Shown here in pieces: positions 1 through 7,823 of a stretch of DNA of 64,000 nt. The notes under the pieces were generated by a model. That model did no database searches, was not told the DNA's origin, and saw only the letters and a list, made by a program, of their open reading frames with translations. The DNA is from Paraoerskovia sediminicola. GTDB lineage: Bacteria; Actinomycetota; Actinomycetes; Actinomycetales; Cellulomonadaceae. Positions within the stretch are counted from its first letter, which is position 1. Each line of letters begins with the position of its first letter. Both the position numbers and the translations under genes were made by a program. The stretch is from positions 1,426,001 through 1,490,000 of the forward strand of contig NZ_AP027729.1 of assembly GCF_030296575.1 (NCBI RefSeq), in the 5' to 3' direction.

Positions 1-93
1 GGCGATAGCGTGAGCGAGGATGAGGTGAGCGCCGAGCCGAGCGACACCGCAGCGGCGGCGGACGAGCCCGCCGGGACGACCGAGGAGGCGTAG
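1..93 (+). CDS. gyrA: DNA gyrase subunit A, C-terminal end (partial)
   Basis: The window opens inside a reading frame in phase 1 that ends at TAG 91-93. The visible 30 residues are acidic, Ala/Glu rich and end GTTEEA, like the disordered tail found on many actinobacterial GyrA proteins. No catalytic or pinwheel sequence is visible. The assignment rests on context: in Mycobacterium and relatives gyrA is followed directly by a DUF3566 protein, tRNA-Ile and tRNA-Ala, exactly as here. The next gene starts 3 bases after the stop, which suggests one operon. Confidence 0.7.
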   Translation, partial: GDSVSEDEVSAEPSDTAAAADEPAGTTEEA

Positions 94-96
94 ACG

Positions 97-1234
97 ATGA
101 GCGCGAACGACAGCGGTGCACAGGCGCGCAAGAGTTCACCGGCCAACGGCTCCACCGCGGTGCCACCGCCACCCGCGCCGCCGGCTTCGGGTGCGAAGGC
201 TTCGGGCGCGAAGGGGTCGTCAGGGACGAACGGGACGTCGGGAACCGGCGGCAAGCCCGCCGGGTCGCCGGCGGGACCCGTCAAGGCCATCCCGTCGTTC
301 GCGCCGGTCAAGTCCGCCCCGACCGGGGCGAAGCCCGCCGGTGGCCAGCCCGCCGGTGGCAAGCCCGCCGCCCAGGGCGGCAAGGCCGCCCGTCCGGCTG
401 CTCCGTCGTCCGCCGGGGCCAAAGCCGCGCTGTCCAAGGACACGGGTGCAAAGAACTCCACCGAGCCGCCCACGGGGCAGACCTCGAGCGAGAGCTCGGA
501 GTCGGGTACCCCGGGGTCGACGTCGGGCGTGCGCGGCGGCGCCGCGAAGGCTGCGGCTGCCGCGCTCACGGCTGCCCGCGCCGCCCGCAAGCGCGTGTCC
601 AGCGTGTCCGCGGTCGCCGCGGGCAAGGGCGACGACGACGAGCCGTCCTCGGCGACCTCTGCCCAGGCCCCCGGCACGATCCCGCCGGCCCAGGCGAACG
701 GACCCCGGTTCCAGGCCGGGGGCTCAGCGGGACGACGGCGCCGGTCGGTGCGGCGTCGACCGCGAAGGCGGGAGCACCGTCCGCGCAGGCCACGGCGGCT
801 CAGCAGACGGGTGCCACGCAGCAGACCGCTCCCCGGCCTCGCCCGCGCCCGCCGGCACCGACGACCCGGGCCTGCGCCGCGTCCGCCTCGTGGTCTCGCG
901 GGTCGACCCGTGGTCGGTCATGAAGCTGGCGTTCATCCTGTCGTTCGCGGTCGGCATCATGATGGTGGTCGCGACGGCGGTCCTGTGGGGCGTCGTCAAC
1001 GAGCTCGGCGTCTTCACCCAGATCGACCAGCTGATCCGCGACATCATCGGCACCGAGTCGAACAACGTGAACGTGCTCCAGTACGTGGAGTTCAGCCGGG
1101 TCATCTCGCTCTCCGCGCTGATCGCGATCGTCAACCTCGTGATCATGACGGCGCTGGCGACGATCATGGCGTTCATCTACAACATCACGGCCGCGATCGT
1201 CGGTGGGATCCACCTCACACTGACCGACGAGTGA
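97..1234 (+). CDS. DUF3566 transmembrane protein (two apparent frameshifts)
   Basis: The N-terminal half, read from ATG 97, is a long low-complexity Gly/Ala/Pro/Lys/Ser linker. The DUF3566 domain is in another frame (about 860-1234) and begins RRVRLVVSRVDPWSVMK, with two membrane helices and the VGGI and L-LTDE end typical of the family. The frame changes near the G run at 718-722 and again at the C run 831-834. Restoring one base at each point gives one continuous protein of about 379 residues (for example TAPPASPAPAGTDDPG across the second). It corresponds to Rv0007 of M. tuberculosis in position. Function is unknown; an envelope or division role is often assumed. The frameshifts are probably sequence errors, though the linker would tolerate change. 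Confidence 0.85.
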
Positions 1235-1292
1235 TCGGTTTGGGATGAACGTTGCCCATCGGGTAACGTTCATCCTCGCGTGCAAGCGCATC

Positions 1293-1366
1293 GGGCCTAT
1301 AGCTCAGACGGTTAGAGCGCTTCCCTGATAAGGAAGAGGTCAGAGGTTCAAGTCCTCTTAGGCCCA
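1293..1366 (+). tRNA. ileT: tRNA-Ile (GAT)
   Basis: A 74-nt cloverleaf. Acceptor GGGCCTA pairs with TAGGCCC, the anticodon stem CTTCC/GGAAG holds loop CTGATAA with anticodon GAT, and the T arm contains GGTTCAAGTCC. The discriminator base is A and no CCA is encoded. Its place after gyrA and the DUF3566 gene matches the conserved ileT position. Confidence 0.97.
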
Positions 1367-1393
1367 CGATCCCGACACTACGAAGGGGAATCG

Positions 1394-1513
1394 ATGAAGA
1401 AGCTCCTGCTGGTCCTCCTGACCGTCGGCGCCGGCTATCTGGTCTGGCGCAAGTACACGGAGTCCGCCGACGAGCGAGACCTGTGGGCAGAGGTCACCGA
1501 CACCTTCGAGTAG
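1394..1513 (+). CDS. DLW-39 family microprotein
   Basis: A 39-codon gene between tRNA-Ile and tRNA-Ala. It starts MKKLLLVLLTVGAGYLVWRK, one membrane helix, and continues with a polar tail containing DERDLWAEVTD. Length, the DLW motif and location all match the actinobacterial family named DLW-39 after its motif and length. A purine-rich GAAGGGGAA lies 5 bases before the ATG and serves as ribosome binding site. Function is unknown. It is probably a single-pass membrane peptide with a short cytoplasmic or outer tail. It is easily missed because it is so short. Confidence 0.9.
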   Translation: MKKLLLVLLTVGAGYLVWRKYTESADERDLWAEVTDTFE

Positions 1514-1516
1514 CCG

Positions 1517-1533
1517 GGTGGCGGACGACGTCC
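1517..1533 (+). repeat. Variant copy of dispersed 17-mer
   Basis: GGTGGCGGACGACGTCC differs by one base from the 17-base motif GGTGTCGGACGRCGTCC found elsewhere in the window. It lies between the DLW-39 stop and tRNA-Ala. Confidence 0.5.
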
Positions 1534-1542
1534 GCACCGTCC

Positions 1543-1615
1543 GGGGCCATGGCGCAATTGGTAGCGCACCTGCTTTGCAAGCAGGGGGTTGGGGGTTCGA
1601 GTCCCCCTGGCTCCA
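1543..1615 (+). tRNA. alaT: tRNA-Ala (TGC)
   Basis: A 73-nt cloverleaf. Acceptor GGGGCCA pairs with TGGCTCC (one G-T wobble), the anticodon stem CCTGC/GCAGG holds loop TTTGCAA with anticodon TGC, and the T arm reads GGGGGTTCGAGTCCCCC. The discriminator is A, followed by genomic CC. The location after tRNA-Ile is the conserved one near gyrA. Confidence 0.97.
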
Positions 1616-1723
1616 CCGAGAATCAGGCTCCTGACCAGCGGAAACGCCGGGCAGGACCCTTCTCTGTTCGTGTGGTGACTTGTTGTGACTCTCTGTGACT
1701 CGTGGTCACAGGAGCGCTGAGCG

Positions 1724-2641
1724 TCAGCCCAGTCGCGCTGCCAGCACGATCTGGTCACCGACCGTGACCTGCACGTCCGTCAGGTGCATCCCGGGCGGGA
1801 GCTGCGTCGACAGGTCGATCCGCCGGCCGTCGTACCGCTGCACGCGTCCGCGCACCGTCGCCAGGACCGCTGCGACCAGGGGGTTGCCGCTCGTCACCGA
1901 CAGGTCGTGGAGGGTCGCCACCATCGAGTCGTCGATCGTCGCGGTCCCCGTGAGCCGGGCGGTCGCCCCGAGCAGCCCCTTGCGGATCTTGGCGGACGCC
2001 ACGACGGACACCGAGCGCCGAGCAGGCTGCGTGAGCTCGACGTCCAGCGCCGCCAGCTCAAGACCGAGGCCACGCAGGGCGTCGGTGGCGGCGTGCCGCA
2101 CCGCGGCGACGACGTCGTCCCGAGCCGCGGAGAGTCGCGCGTGTCCGGTGACGGGGGAGGAGTCGTCGGGCTCTACGAGCTCGACGAGGACCTGGCCGGC
2201 CGAGTCGTCCAACCAGGCGTACCGCAGCTGGTGTCCCTCGATGTCGGCGACGACGGGGACGCCCATGAGGTCGATCGGGTTCGCCGTGATCTCGAGACGG
2301 CCGACCGTCCCGGGCTCCCGGGCCGCGTCCGTCACGACGGCGCGCGAGACCGGCGTCGTGGGGTCCGCGCCGACGCTGTGCCCGCCGGTGGTCCCGTCGT
2401 CCGGCGGGAGGGGCACCCGCACCCCGGTCAGGTCGAGCCGCAGTCGTGACACGTCCGGACCTTCGAGCAGGGCGGTGACCCGGATTCCTTCGACCCCCTC
2501 GAGGCCCTCGACGTCCGACGCGGCCGTGATCAGCGCCCGGTGGAGGCGCTCGGCCAGGGCAGGGCCGTCCGTGGGCCTCGGCGCCGGGCCGAGATCGAGC
2601 ACGAGAGGCATGTCGGTGTCGTCAGGTCGCATGAGCGTCAT
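1724..2641 (-). CDS. DUF2993 / LmeA-like phospholipid-binding protein
   Basis: A 305-residue protein. It shows the DUF2993 pattern: a helical start with repeated LxGxxVSRLRLDLTGVRV, a middle section with GRLEITANPIDLMG, and a final KIRKGLLGATARLTGTATIDDSM followed by VQVTVGDQIVLAARL. LmeA of mycobacteria binds phosphatidylinositol and helps make mannosylated glycolipids, so an envelope lipid role is possible here. Unlike LmeA no clear signal peptide is seen at the chosen start. Other starts at Met4 or Met11 are equally plausible because no strong ribosome binding site is visible. It is separated from the upstream minus-strand gene by two hairpins. Confidence 0.75.
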   Translation of the reverse strand: MTLMRPDDTDMPLVLDLGPAPRPTDGPALAERLHRALITAASDVEGLEGVEGIRVTALLEGPDVSRLRLDLTGVRVPLPPDDGTTGGHSVGADPTTPVSRAVVTDAAREPGTVGRLEITANPIDLMGVPVVADIEGHQLRYAWLDDSAGQVLVELVEPDDSSPVTGHARLSAARDDVVAAVRHAATDALRGLGLELAALDVELTQPARRSVSVVASAKIRKGLLGATARLTGTATIDDSMVATLHDLSVTSGNPLVAAVLATVRGRVQRYDGRRIDLSTQLPPGMHLTDVQVTVGDQIVLAARLG

Positions 2642-2712
2642 CGTAGGCGTGCGGCGTCCGCGCGGGGCAGGGAGGGCGCGGGCGCGAGTACGTGGCGGTC
2701 GCCGGAACGACG

Positions 2713-2756
2713 GAGCCCGGCACGCCGGGAGAGTGCTCCACCGGGATGCCGGGCTC
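2713..2756. terminator. Inverted repeat between two minus-strand genes
   Basis: GAGCCCGGCA (2713-2722) is complementary to TGCCGGGCTC (2747-2756), a perfect 10-bp stem with a 24-base loop. It lies upstream of the LmeA-like gene and downstream of the Ala-rich gene, next to a second hairpin. It may be part of the terminator or of a regulatory leader. Confidence 0.4.
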
Positions 2757-2767
2757 TGTCGTGCGGT

Positions 2768-2789
2768 CGTGCCCGAATCTCCGGGCACG
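2768..2789 (-). terminator. Hairpin terminator of the Ala-rich protein gene
   Basis: CGTGCCCG (2768-2775) pairs perfectly with CGGGCACG (2782-2789) across a 6-base loop. It starts 7 bases after the stop codon of the minus-strand gene at 2796. There is no T run, as is common in high-GC actinobacteria. Confidence 0.6.
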
Positions 2790-2795
2790 CGGGGA

Positions 2796-3788
2796 TCAGC
2801 TCTTGGTCGACTTCTCGACGTCGGCTGCTGCCTCGTCCACGGCGCCGTCGACGGCCTCGGCCGACTCCTTCGCCTTGTCGGCGACCTCGTCAGCCGCCTC
2901 GTCGATCGCGGCCTCCGCCTTGGCGGACGTCCGTGCGGTCGCCTTGCGCGCCTTGCTGGCAGCCGACTTTGTGGCTGCCTTCGCCTCGTCGGCTGCGACG
3001 GCGACCTTCTCGGACGCCGCCTCGCTGACTGCGCTGGCCTTGGCCGCTGCTGCGGACGCGGCCTCCTTGCCCTTCGCGACGGCCGCACCAGCGGCCTCTC
3101 CGGCGGCTCCGCGCACGCTGTCAGCGGCCTGCGAGACGGACGAGCGGGTGTCGCTCGGGGCCGAGAAGCGTGCATCGCCCTCGACGGGCTCCGCCCACGG
3201 GTCGACCGCAGGCTGCGCGCGCTTCCAGAGCACGTACGCGGCTCCGGCCGCACCGACGGCGACGACCGTCCAGAGCGCCTTGTGCGACTTCTTGCGGCTC
3301 TTCTTGGACGCCGACTCCGCGGCCTCCACGGTCTTCTTGGCGGCGTGCCTCGCGGACTCCGCTGCCGAGTCGGCACCGCGACCGGCGGCCTCGGCAGCGC
3401 TCGCTGCGGCGGCGTTGACCGCGCTGACCAGCTTCGGGAGGTACTCGTCGACGATCTTGTCGTGCGCGGTGTCGATCGCCGGCCCCGCCTTGGTCGCGGC
3501 AGACTCGATCTTCGGTGCGGCGGCCTGGACGCCGTCCTGCCACGCCTTCTCGAGCTGCGGCTGCGCCCAGGCGACGAACGCCTCGGCGCGCGGGGCGGTC
3601 CAGTCCTTGGCTGCGGTGGCCGCGTCACGGGCCTGCTCCGCGAGGCGCTTCGCCGCGGGTCCGGCGTGCGTGCCGGCCTCCTGGATGGCTGCGGCGAGCT
3701 GGGCGGCCTGCTCCTTGATGCGCTCGGCGTCCACCGCCTCGAGGGTGTCGCCCGCCGAGCTGGCGGACCGCTTGATCCGGTCGAACAT
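2796..3788 (-). CDS. Ala/Lys-rich protein with one central membrane helix
   Basis: About 330 residues from MFDRIKRS, chosen because GGGGAG precedes this ATG. The N-terminal third is helical and amphipathic (apolipophorin-like repeats of Ala, Lys, Glu). Residues near 180-200 (WTVVAVGAAGAAYVLW) form the only membrane segment, directly after a KKSRKKSHK cluster. The C-terminal third is a Lys/Ala/Glu-rich extended helix ending VEKSTKS. I do not recognise a catalytic domain. Similar proteins occur in this position in other Micrococcales; a structural envelope or DNA-associated role is only a guess. Confidence 0.75.
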   Translation of the reverse strand: MFDRIKRSASSAGDTLEAVDAERIKEQAAQLAAAIQEAGTHAGPAAKRLAEQARDAATAAKDWTAPRAEAFVAWAQPQLEKAWQDGVQAAAPKIESAATKAGPAIDTAHDKIVDEYLPKLVSAVNAAAASAAEAAGRGADSAAESARHAAKKTVEAAESASKKSRKKSHKALWTVVAVGAAGAAYVLWKRAQPAVDPWAEPVEGDARFSAPSDTRSSVSQAADSVRGAAGEAAGAAVAKGKEAASAAAAKASAVSEAASEKVAVAADEAKAATKSAASKARKATARTSAKAEAAIDEAADEVADKAKESAEAVDGAVDEAAADVEKSTKS

Positions 3789-3990
3789 AGGGCTCCCCGA
3801 TCGTCGTCTCATCATTGGTACGCCCACTCTGCCATCACCGCAGGTCACTCGCTAGCGCCATCACCTGTGTTTCGCCCCGCGCGGAAGCGGGCAGGCGCCA
3901 GGACGGCCTCGGAACGCTCGTCACGTCGAGGTGCGCACGAAACGTGCGCACGCCGAGATCGACATGGGTGCCGCGTGCGAGAATGACGCC

Positions 3991-4530
3991 ATGTTCGCAA
4001 CCCTGCACACGACGGCCGGTGACATCCGGATCGAGCTCTTCCCGAACCACGCGCCGAAGACGGTCGCCAACTTCACGGGCCTCGCCACGGGCGAGAAGTC
4101 CTGGAGCGACCCGCGCACCGGGGCCGAGCGCAACGACCCGTTCTACGACGGCCTGATCTTCCACCGCATCATCGACAACTTCATGATCCAGGGCGGCTGC
4201 CCGCTCGGGACCGGCACCGGGGGACCGGGGTACACGTTCAACGACGAGATCCACCCGGAGCTCGCGTTCGACCGCAAGTACCTGCTCGCCATGGCGAACG
4301 CCGGCTCCCGTCGCAACCCGGTCACGGGCGAGGTCGAGGGCACCAACGGCTCGCAGTTCTTCATCTCCACGACCGAGACGCCGTGGCTCACGGGCAAGCA
4401 CACGATCTTCGGTGAGGTGGCGGACGACGCCTCCCGCGCCGTCGTGGACACGCTCGGCTCCACGCCGACGCGCCCGGGCGACCGCCCGGTCGAGGACATC
4501 ACCATCACGTCGGTCACGATCGAGGCCTGA
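3991..4530 (+). CDS. ppiA: Peptidyl-prolyl cis-trans isomerase, cyclophilin type
   Basis: A 179-residue cyclophilin with no signal peptide, so cytoplasmic. It catalyses proline isomerisation in folding proteins. Core motifs are present: FHRIIDNFMIQGGCPLGTGTGGPGY, NGSQFFIST, and the WLTGKHTIFGEV near the end. The ATG at 3991 is chosen because MFATLHTTAGDI is the standard family start; an upstream in-frame ATG adds 20 unrelated residues. It is the equivalent of Rv0009 in the conserved block and lies just upstream of the rhomboid gene. Confidence 0.95.
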   Translation: MFATLHTTAGDIRIELFPNHAPKTVANFTGLATGEKSWSDPRTGAERNDPFYDGLIFHRIIDNFMIQGGCPLGTGTGGPGYTFNDEIHPELAFDRKYLLAMANAGSRRNPVTGEVEGTNGSQFFISTTETPWLTGKHTIFGEVADDASRAVVDTLGSTPTRPGDRPVEDITITSVTIEA

Positions 4531-4592
4531 CCATCTCGCAGCCACCGTGGGGCGCCCCTGGCGGGGCGCCCGGACCGGCACCTCAGGTCCCG

Positions 4593-5429
4593 GTGTGCCC
4601 TCGGCACCCCGACCGGCCGTCGTACGTCCGCTGTCAGCGCTGCGGACGTCCGGCGTGCCCGGAGTGCCAGCGTCCCGCGGCGGTGGGCGTCCAGTGCGTC
4701 GACTGCGTGCAGGAGGCCGCTCGCACCGCGCCGCAGCAGCGGACGGTGTTCGGCGGCACGGTCCGCCAGGGGCGCCCGGTCGTCACGCTGACGATCATCG
4801 GCATCTGCGCGGTGAGCTGGGTGCTGCAACTCGTCACCGGCGGAGCCTGGACGCAGCGGTGGGTCTTCGCCCCGTTCCTGGGGGAGTCGGAGCCGTGGCG
4901 GTTCCTCACCGCCGCGTTCCTCCACTCGACGAGCCCGCTGCACATCCTGTTCAACATGTACGCGCTCTGGCTCGTCGGTCCGTTCCTCGAGCAGGCGCTC
5001 GGCCGTGTGCGGTTCGCGTCGCTGTACCTGCTCGCCGCGGTCGGTGGTCAGGTGGGGGTGCTGCTCCTCGCCAGCCCGGAGCCGGGCGGAGGGTGGACGC
5101 AAGGCGTCGTGGGTGCGTCCGGCGCGGTGTTCGGCCTCTTCGGCGCCATCTTCCTGCTCATGCGCAGGCTTGGCCGCAACGCGACCCAGATCCTCGTGCT
5201 CGTCGCCATCAACATGGCGATCCCGTTCTTCGTCGGGGGCATCGCCTGGCAGGCGCACGTCGGGGGGCTGATCGTCGGGATGGCGGTCGGCGCTGCCTAT
5301 GCCTACGCGCCGCGCAGCATGCGCCAGACCTTCGTGTGGCTCGTCCCCGTGGTCACGATGGCGATCCTGATCGGGCTGTCGATGTGGAAGTACAGCACCG
5401 TCGGGCCGGTCCTGGGCCTGCTCGGCTAG
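4593..5429 (+). CDS. Rhomboid family intramembrane serine protease
   Basis: The protein begins with a B-box-like zinc finger (CPRHPDRPSYVRCQRCGRPACPEC followed by QCVDC, shown in two parts) and continues with six or seven membrane helices. Rhomboid signatures are visible: HILFNMYALW (oxyanion Asn), GASGAVFGLFG (catalytic Ser), and AHVGGLIVG (catalytic His). Such enzymes cleave membrane proteins inside the bilayer. The start is uncertain. GTG 4593 is given, but in-frame codons back to CTG 4527 encode a credible proline-rich leader, TISQPPWGAPGG. CTG 4527 overlaps the ppiA stop, so translation may be coupled. The equivalent slot is conserved next to ppiA in Actinobacteria. Confidence 0.9.
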   Translation: MCPRHPDRPSYVRCQRCGRPACPECQRPAAVGVQCVDCVQEAARTAPQQRTVFGGTVRQGRPVVTLTIIGICAVSWVLQLVTGGAWTQRWVFAPFLGESEPWRFLTAAFLHSTSPLHILFNMYALWLVGPFLEQALGRVRFASLYLLAAVGGQVGVLLLASPEPGGGWTQGVVGASGAVFGLFGAIFLLMRRLGRNATQILVLVAINMAIPFFVGGIAWQAHVGGLIVGMAVGAAYAYAPRSMRQTFVWLVPVVTMAILIGLSMWKYSTVGPVLGLLG

Positions 5430-5430
5430 T

Positions 5431-5442
5431 TACACGCGTGTA
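5431..5442. promoter_or_regulatory. 12-bp perfect palindrome TACACGCGTGTA
   Basis: TACACGCGTGTA begins one base after the rhomboid stop and abuts a DnaA-box-like site. It could be an operator or part of an origin-like structure. The binding factor is unknown. Confidence 0.4.
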
Positions 5443-5443
5443 G

Positions 5444-5485
5444 TTATCCACACCACTGTCCACCGGTGGGGATAACTTTCCCACA
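5444..5485. promoter_or_regulatory. Cluster of DnaA-box-like sites
   Basis: TTATCCACA at 5444-5452 is a perfect match to the classical DnaA box. TGGGGATAA at 5467-5475 is the reverse complement of TTATCCCCA, a one-mismatch box. TTTCCCACA at 5477-5485 has two mismatches. All lie in the 112-bp AT-richer gap between rhomboid and crgA. Since gyrA is at the window start, oriC is expected close upstream, and this may be a satellite DnaA-binding locus that titrates DnaA or regulates neighbours. Confidence 0.6.
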
Positions 5486-5541
5486 GGGGTGTGGACGGCG
5501 ATGCGGGCGCACCCTGCGCCGTTCGACACCCGGGGTGGCGG

Positions 5542-5796
5542 CTACTTCCAGCGCGTCGTGAGGCTGAACCCAGCGATGATCAGGGCGAAGCCCACAGCGA
5601 GGTTCCACTGCCCGAGGAACGGCAGGGGCAGGTCGGCGCGGCCGCTCGTCAGGTAGAACAGCACGATCCACGCGAGGCCCGCCACCATCAGGCTGAGCAT
5701 CGTCGGCACGAGCCAGCGAGGGTTGCTCGACTCCGGCTTGTAGGTCTGCGGCTCCGTCGACGCGGACTTCTTCTTGCGGCGCTTGGACTCGGGCAC
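5542..5796 (-). CDS. crgA: Cell division protein CrgA
   Basis: An 84-residue protein starting at GTG 5796 (MPESKRRKKK...), preceded by CAGGAG at good spacing. Two membrane helices (about 28-50 and 60-80) are separated by a short loop with LPFLGQWN. The end GFSLTTRWK is characteristic of CrgA. CrgA is an actinobacterial septation factor that interacts with FtsZ, FtsQ, FtsI and PBPA. It is conserved beside the pknA/pknB/rodA cell-wall block, as here. It is transcribed divergently from the DUF881 gene. Confidence 0.95.
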   Translation of the reverse strand: MPESKRRKKKSASTEPQTYKPESSNPRWLVPTMLSLMVAGLAWIVLFYLTSGRADLPLPFLGQWNLAVGFALIIAGFSLTTRWK

Positions 5797-5980
5797 GTGT
5801 GCTCCTGTCGGGAGGGTCGATGACCCCTCGGTGCTGATCTGTGGCTGAACTTCTGCTGATTCGTGCTGCTGACCGGGACGGCGACGATTCGGCGCCCGAC
5901 GTCCACTAGCGTAGTGCGCGAACACTACCGGCAGTTTCACGGTCCCGTGACTGCCCACGGCGCGAGAAGGGATGGTCCCG

Positions 5981-6883
5981 ATGGCTGTCCCCGAGAACGT
6001 GCCCGGCCACTCCGCGAAGCACGGCGCCGATCACGCGCCGAAGCACGGTACCGACCGCGCCCCCGGCAAGGCCGCGGGGACGGACGAGGACGCGCGCCCG
6101 TGGCGGCCGCTGCGTCGTCGGATCCTCGGTGGCGTGAGCGTCTTCGTAATCCTCGCCGTCGCCGGCCTCATGTTCACCATGAGCGCGTCCCTCGCGCGGG
6201 GGACGGACGGGCGGCACCCGGAGAACCTTGCCGAGCTGGTGGAGAGCGAGTCCGCGCGGGTCGAGGCGCTGACCGCGGAGGTGAGCGAGCTCGACGGCCA
6301 GATCGAGCGGCTCAGTGCCGCGGACCCCGCGACGGCGGTCGACCCCGACCTCGTGGCGAGCACGCGGGTCGCGGCCGGAACGGTCGCCGTCAAGGGCCCC
6401 GGGATCCGGGTCGCGCTCGACGACGCGCCGCCGGGGGACTACGGCGACCAGTTCAGGCCGGACGACCTCGTCGTCCACCAGCAGGACCTGCAGGCCGTGA
6501 TCAACGCGCTCTGGGCCGGCGGGGGAGAGGCCATGACCCTCCAGGGCCAGCGCGTCGACATGACGACGGCGTTCCGGTGCGTGGGCAACGTGCTCTTCCT
6601 GCGTGGCAGGGTGTACTCACCGCCGTTCGTCGTCGAGGCCGTCGGTGACCCGGAGGCTCTCCAGGACGCCCTGGACGCCTCGCCGCAGATCGCCGTGTAC
6701 CGCGAGTACGTCGAGGCCGTGAAGCTCGGCTACAAGGTCGACCAGCAGAAGGAGATCTCCATGCCTCGCTCCGAGAGCTCGGTGCTCGAGCACGCCGAGC
6801 CGGTGGGCGGTGCGACGACCGGGCAGGACGCGCCGGCCACCGGCCCTGGAGCCGGCCCCGCCAGCGGGAGAGACGCGTCATGA
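5981..6883 (+). CDS. DUF881 family membrane protein
   Basis: About 300 residues. A charged cytoplasmic tail ending WRPLRRRI precedes one membrane helix (roughly residues 48-68). An extracytoplasmic coiled coil (LAELVESESARVEALTAEVS) follows, then the DUF881 domain with GPGIRVALDDAP, DLQAVINALWAGGGEAM, and the closing repeat region. The ATG at 5981 is chosen because AAGGGA lies 8-9 bases before it; the upstream in-frame ATG 5972 has the motif too close. This is the equivalent of Rv0012. It overlaps the sortase gene by 4 bases, so the two are translationally coupled. Confidence 0.88.
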   Translation: MAVPENVPGHSAKHGADHAPKHGTDRAPGKAAGTDEDARPWRPLRRRILGGVSVFVILAVAGLMFTMSASLARGTDGRHPENLAELVESESARVEALTAEVSELDGQIERLSAADPATAVDPDLVASTRVAAGTVAVKGPGIRVALDDAPPGDYGDQFRPDDLVVHQQDLQAVINALWAGGGEAMTLQGQRVDMTTAFRCVGNVLFLRGRVYSPPFVVEAVGDPEALQDALDASPQIAVYREYVEAVKLGYKVDQQKEISMPRSESSVLEHAEPVGGATTGQDAPATGPGAGPASGRDAS

Positions 6884-7656
6884 CCGCGACGCGGACGCAC
6901 GCGCGCCCCACGAGCGGTCAGGGGCCGGTCGCCCGGACGGTAGGTGCCGTCGGGGAGCTCATGATCACGCTGGGCGTCCTGCTCGGCCTGTTCATCGTGT
7001 GGCAGCTCTGGTGGACCGACGTCGAAGGGGACCGCTACCAGGCCGAGGTGATCGACGAGCTCGCCTGGGAACCGCCCCCGGCCGTCGCGCAGGTGCAGAA
7101 CCCGCCGGAGGAGCGCCGCGACGACCCGCCCGTGATGGACGAGCCCGGTTTCCAGACGGTCTTCGCCCAGTACTACGTCCCGCGCTTCGGCACGGACTAC
7201 GTCAAGCCGGTGGCCGAGGGCGTCGACAAGGCGCTCGTCCTGGACACGATCGGGATCGGGCACTACCCGGGGACAGCGATGCCTGGCGACGTCGGGAACT
7301 TCGCGATGGCCGCGCACCGGACCACCTTCGGCAAGCCCTTCAACCAGATCGCCGACCTCGTCGAGGGCGACCCCCTGGTCGTCCGCACCGAGGAGACCTG
7401 GTACGTCTACCGGGTGACGGAGGACCTGATCGTCAACCCGCAGGACGTCGGCGTGATCGCCCCCGTGCCCGGCGTCCCCGCCGACCCCGCAGCCGTCCCG
7501 GACCGGAGGCTGCTGACCATGACCAGCTGTCACCCCATGTTCTCCGCCGCGCAGCGGTACGTCGTCCACGGCGAGCTCGACTACTGGATGCCCGTCTCCG
7601 ACGGCACGCCGAAGGAGCTCCTCGACGCGGGGATCGACCCGAGCGGAGGCTCCTGA
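6880..7656 (+). CDS. srtE: Class E sortase
   Basis: A 258-residue membrane-anchored transpeptidase that joins LAXTG-bearing proteins to the cell wall. A single helix at residues about 26-45 is followed by a linker and the sortase barrel. Catalytic residues are visible: His near 146 (AMAAHRTTFG), Cys near 217 (TMTSCHP, the class E form of TLTTC), and Arg near 226 (AAQRYVVHG). It is translationally coupled to the upstream DUF881 gene and the downstream small membrane protein. Likely clients in this window are the two surface proteins with LASTG and LAQTG signals at 43.7-45.9 kb. Confidence 0.92.
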   Translation: MTATRTHARPTSGQGPVARTVGAVGELMITLGVLLGLFIVWQLWWTDVEGDRYQAEVIDELAWEPPPAVAQVQNPPEERRDDPPVMDEPGFQTVFAQYYVPRFGTDYVKPVAEGVDKALVLDTIGIGHYPGTAMPGDVGNFAMAAHRTTFGKPFNQIADLVEGDPLVVRTEETWYVYRVTEDLIVNPQDVGVIAPVPGVPADPAAVPDRRLLTMTSCHPMFSAAQRYVVHGELDYWMPVSDGTPKELLDAGIDPSGGS

Positions 7657-7823
7657 TGTACGGACCACTCTGGCGCGCGCTGCCCGGCCCCACGTGGCTG
7701 CGCGTCCTGATCCTGCTCGCGCTCGCCGCCGCCGTCGTCGTCGTGTGCTTCCAGTGGTTCTTCCCCTGGGTGTCCGACTACATGCCGTTGAACCAGCAGA
7801 CCGTGGGAGAGGGAACACCATGA
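7656..7823 (+). CDS. 55-residue single-pass membrane protein
   Basis: Starts MYGPLWRALPGPTWLRVLI and has one membrane helix rich in Leu, Ala and Val followed by CFQWFFPWVSDYMPLNQQTVGEGTP. The ATG overlaps the sortase stop (TGATG) and its own stop overlaps the ATG of the next gene (ATGA). Both overlaps argue that it is a real translated gene. The family is unknown to me by name; similar short proteins sit between sortase E and the glutamine amidotransferase in relatives. A partner of the sortase is a plausible but untested idea. Confidence 0.85.
   Translation: MYGPLWRALPGPTWLRVLILLALAAAVVVVCFQWFFPWVSDYMPLNQQTVGEGTP

Noticed and set aside
1694-1710. CRP-like site TGTGACTCGTGGTCACA after tRNA-Ala
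   Set aside because: Spacing between half-sites is 7, not 6, and it lies downstream of a tRNA and a convergent gene end, so it is more likely a small stem.
1695-3986. Plus-strand frame of 763 codons
   Set aside because: It is antisense to the LmeA-like and Ala-rich genes, has Arg/Ser-rich composition and no domain; a high-GC shadow.
4546-4573. GC-rich hairpin between ppiA and rhomboid as a terminator
   Set aside because: It falls inside the probable proline-rich start of the rhomboid protein, and the two genes seem coupled.
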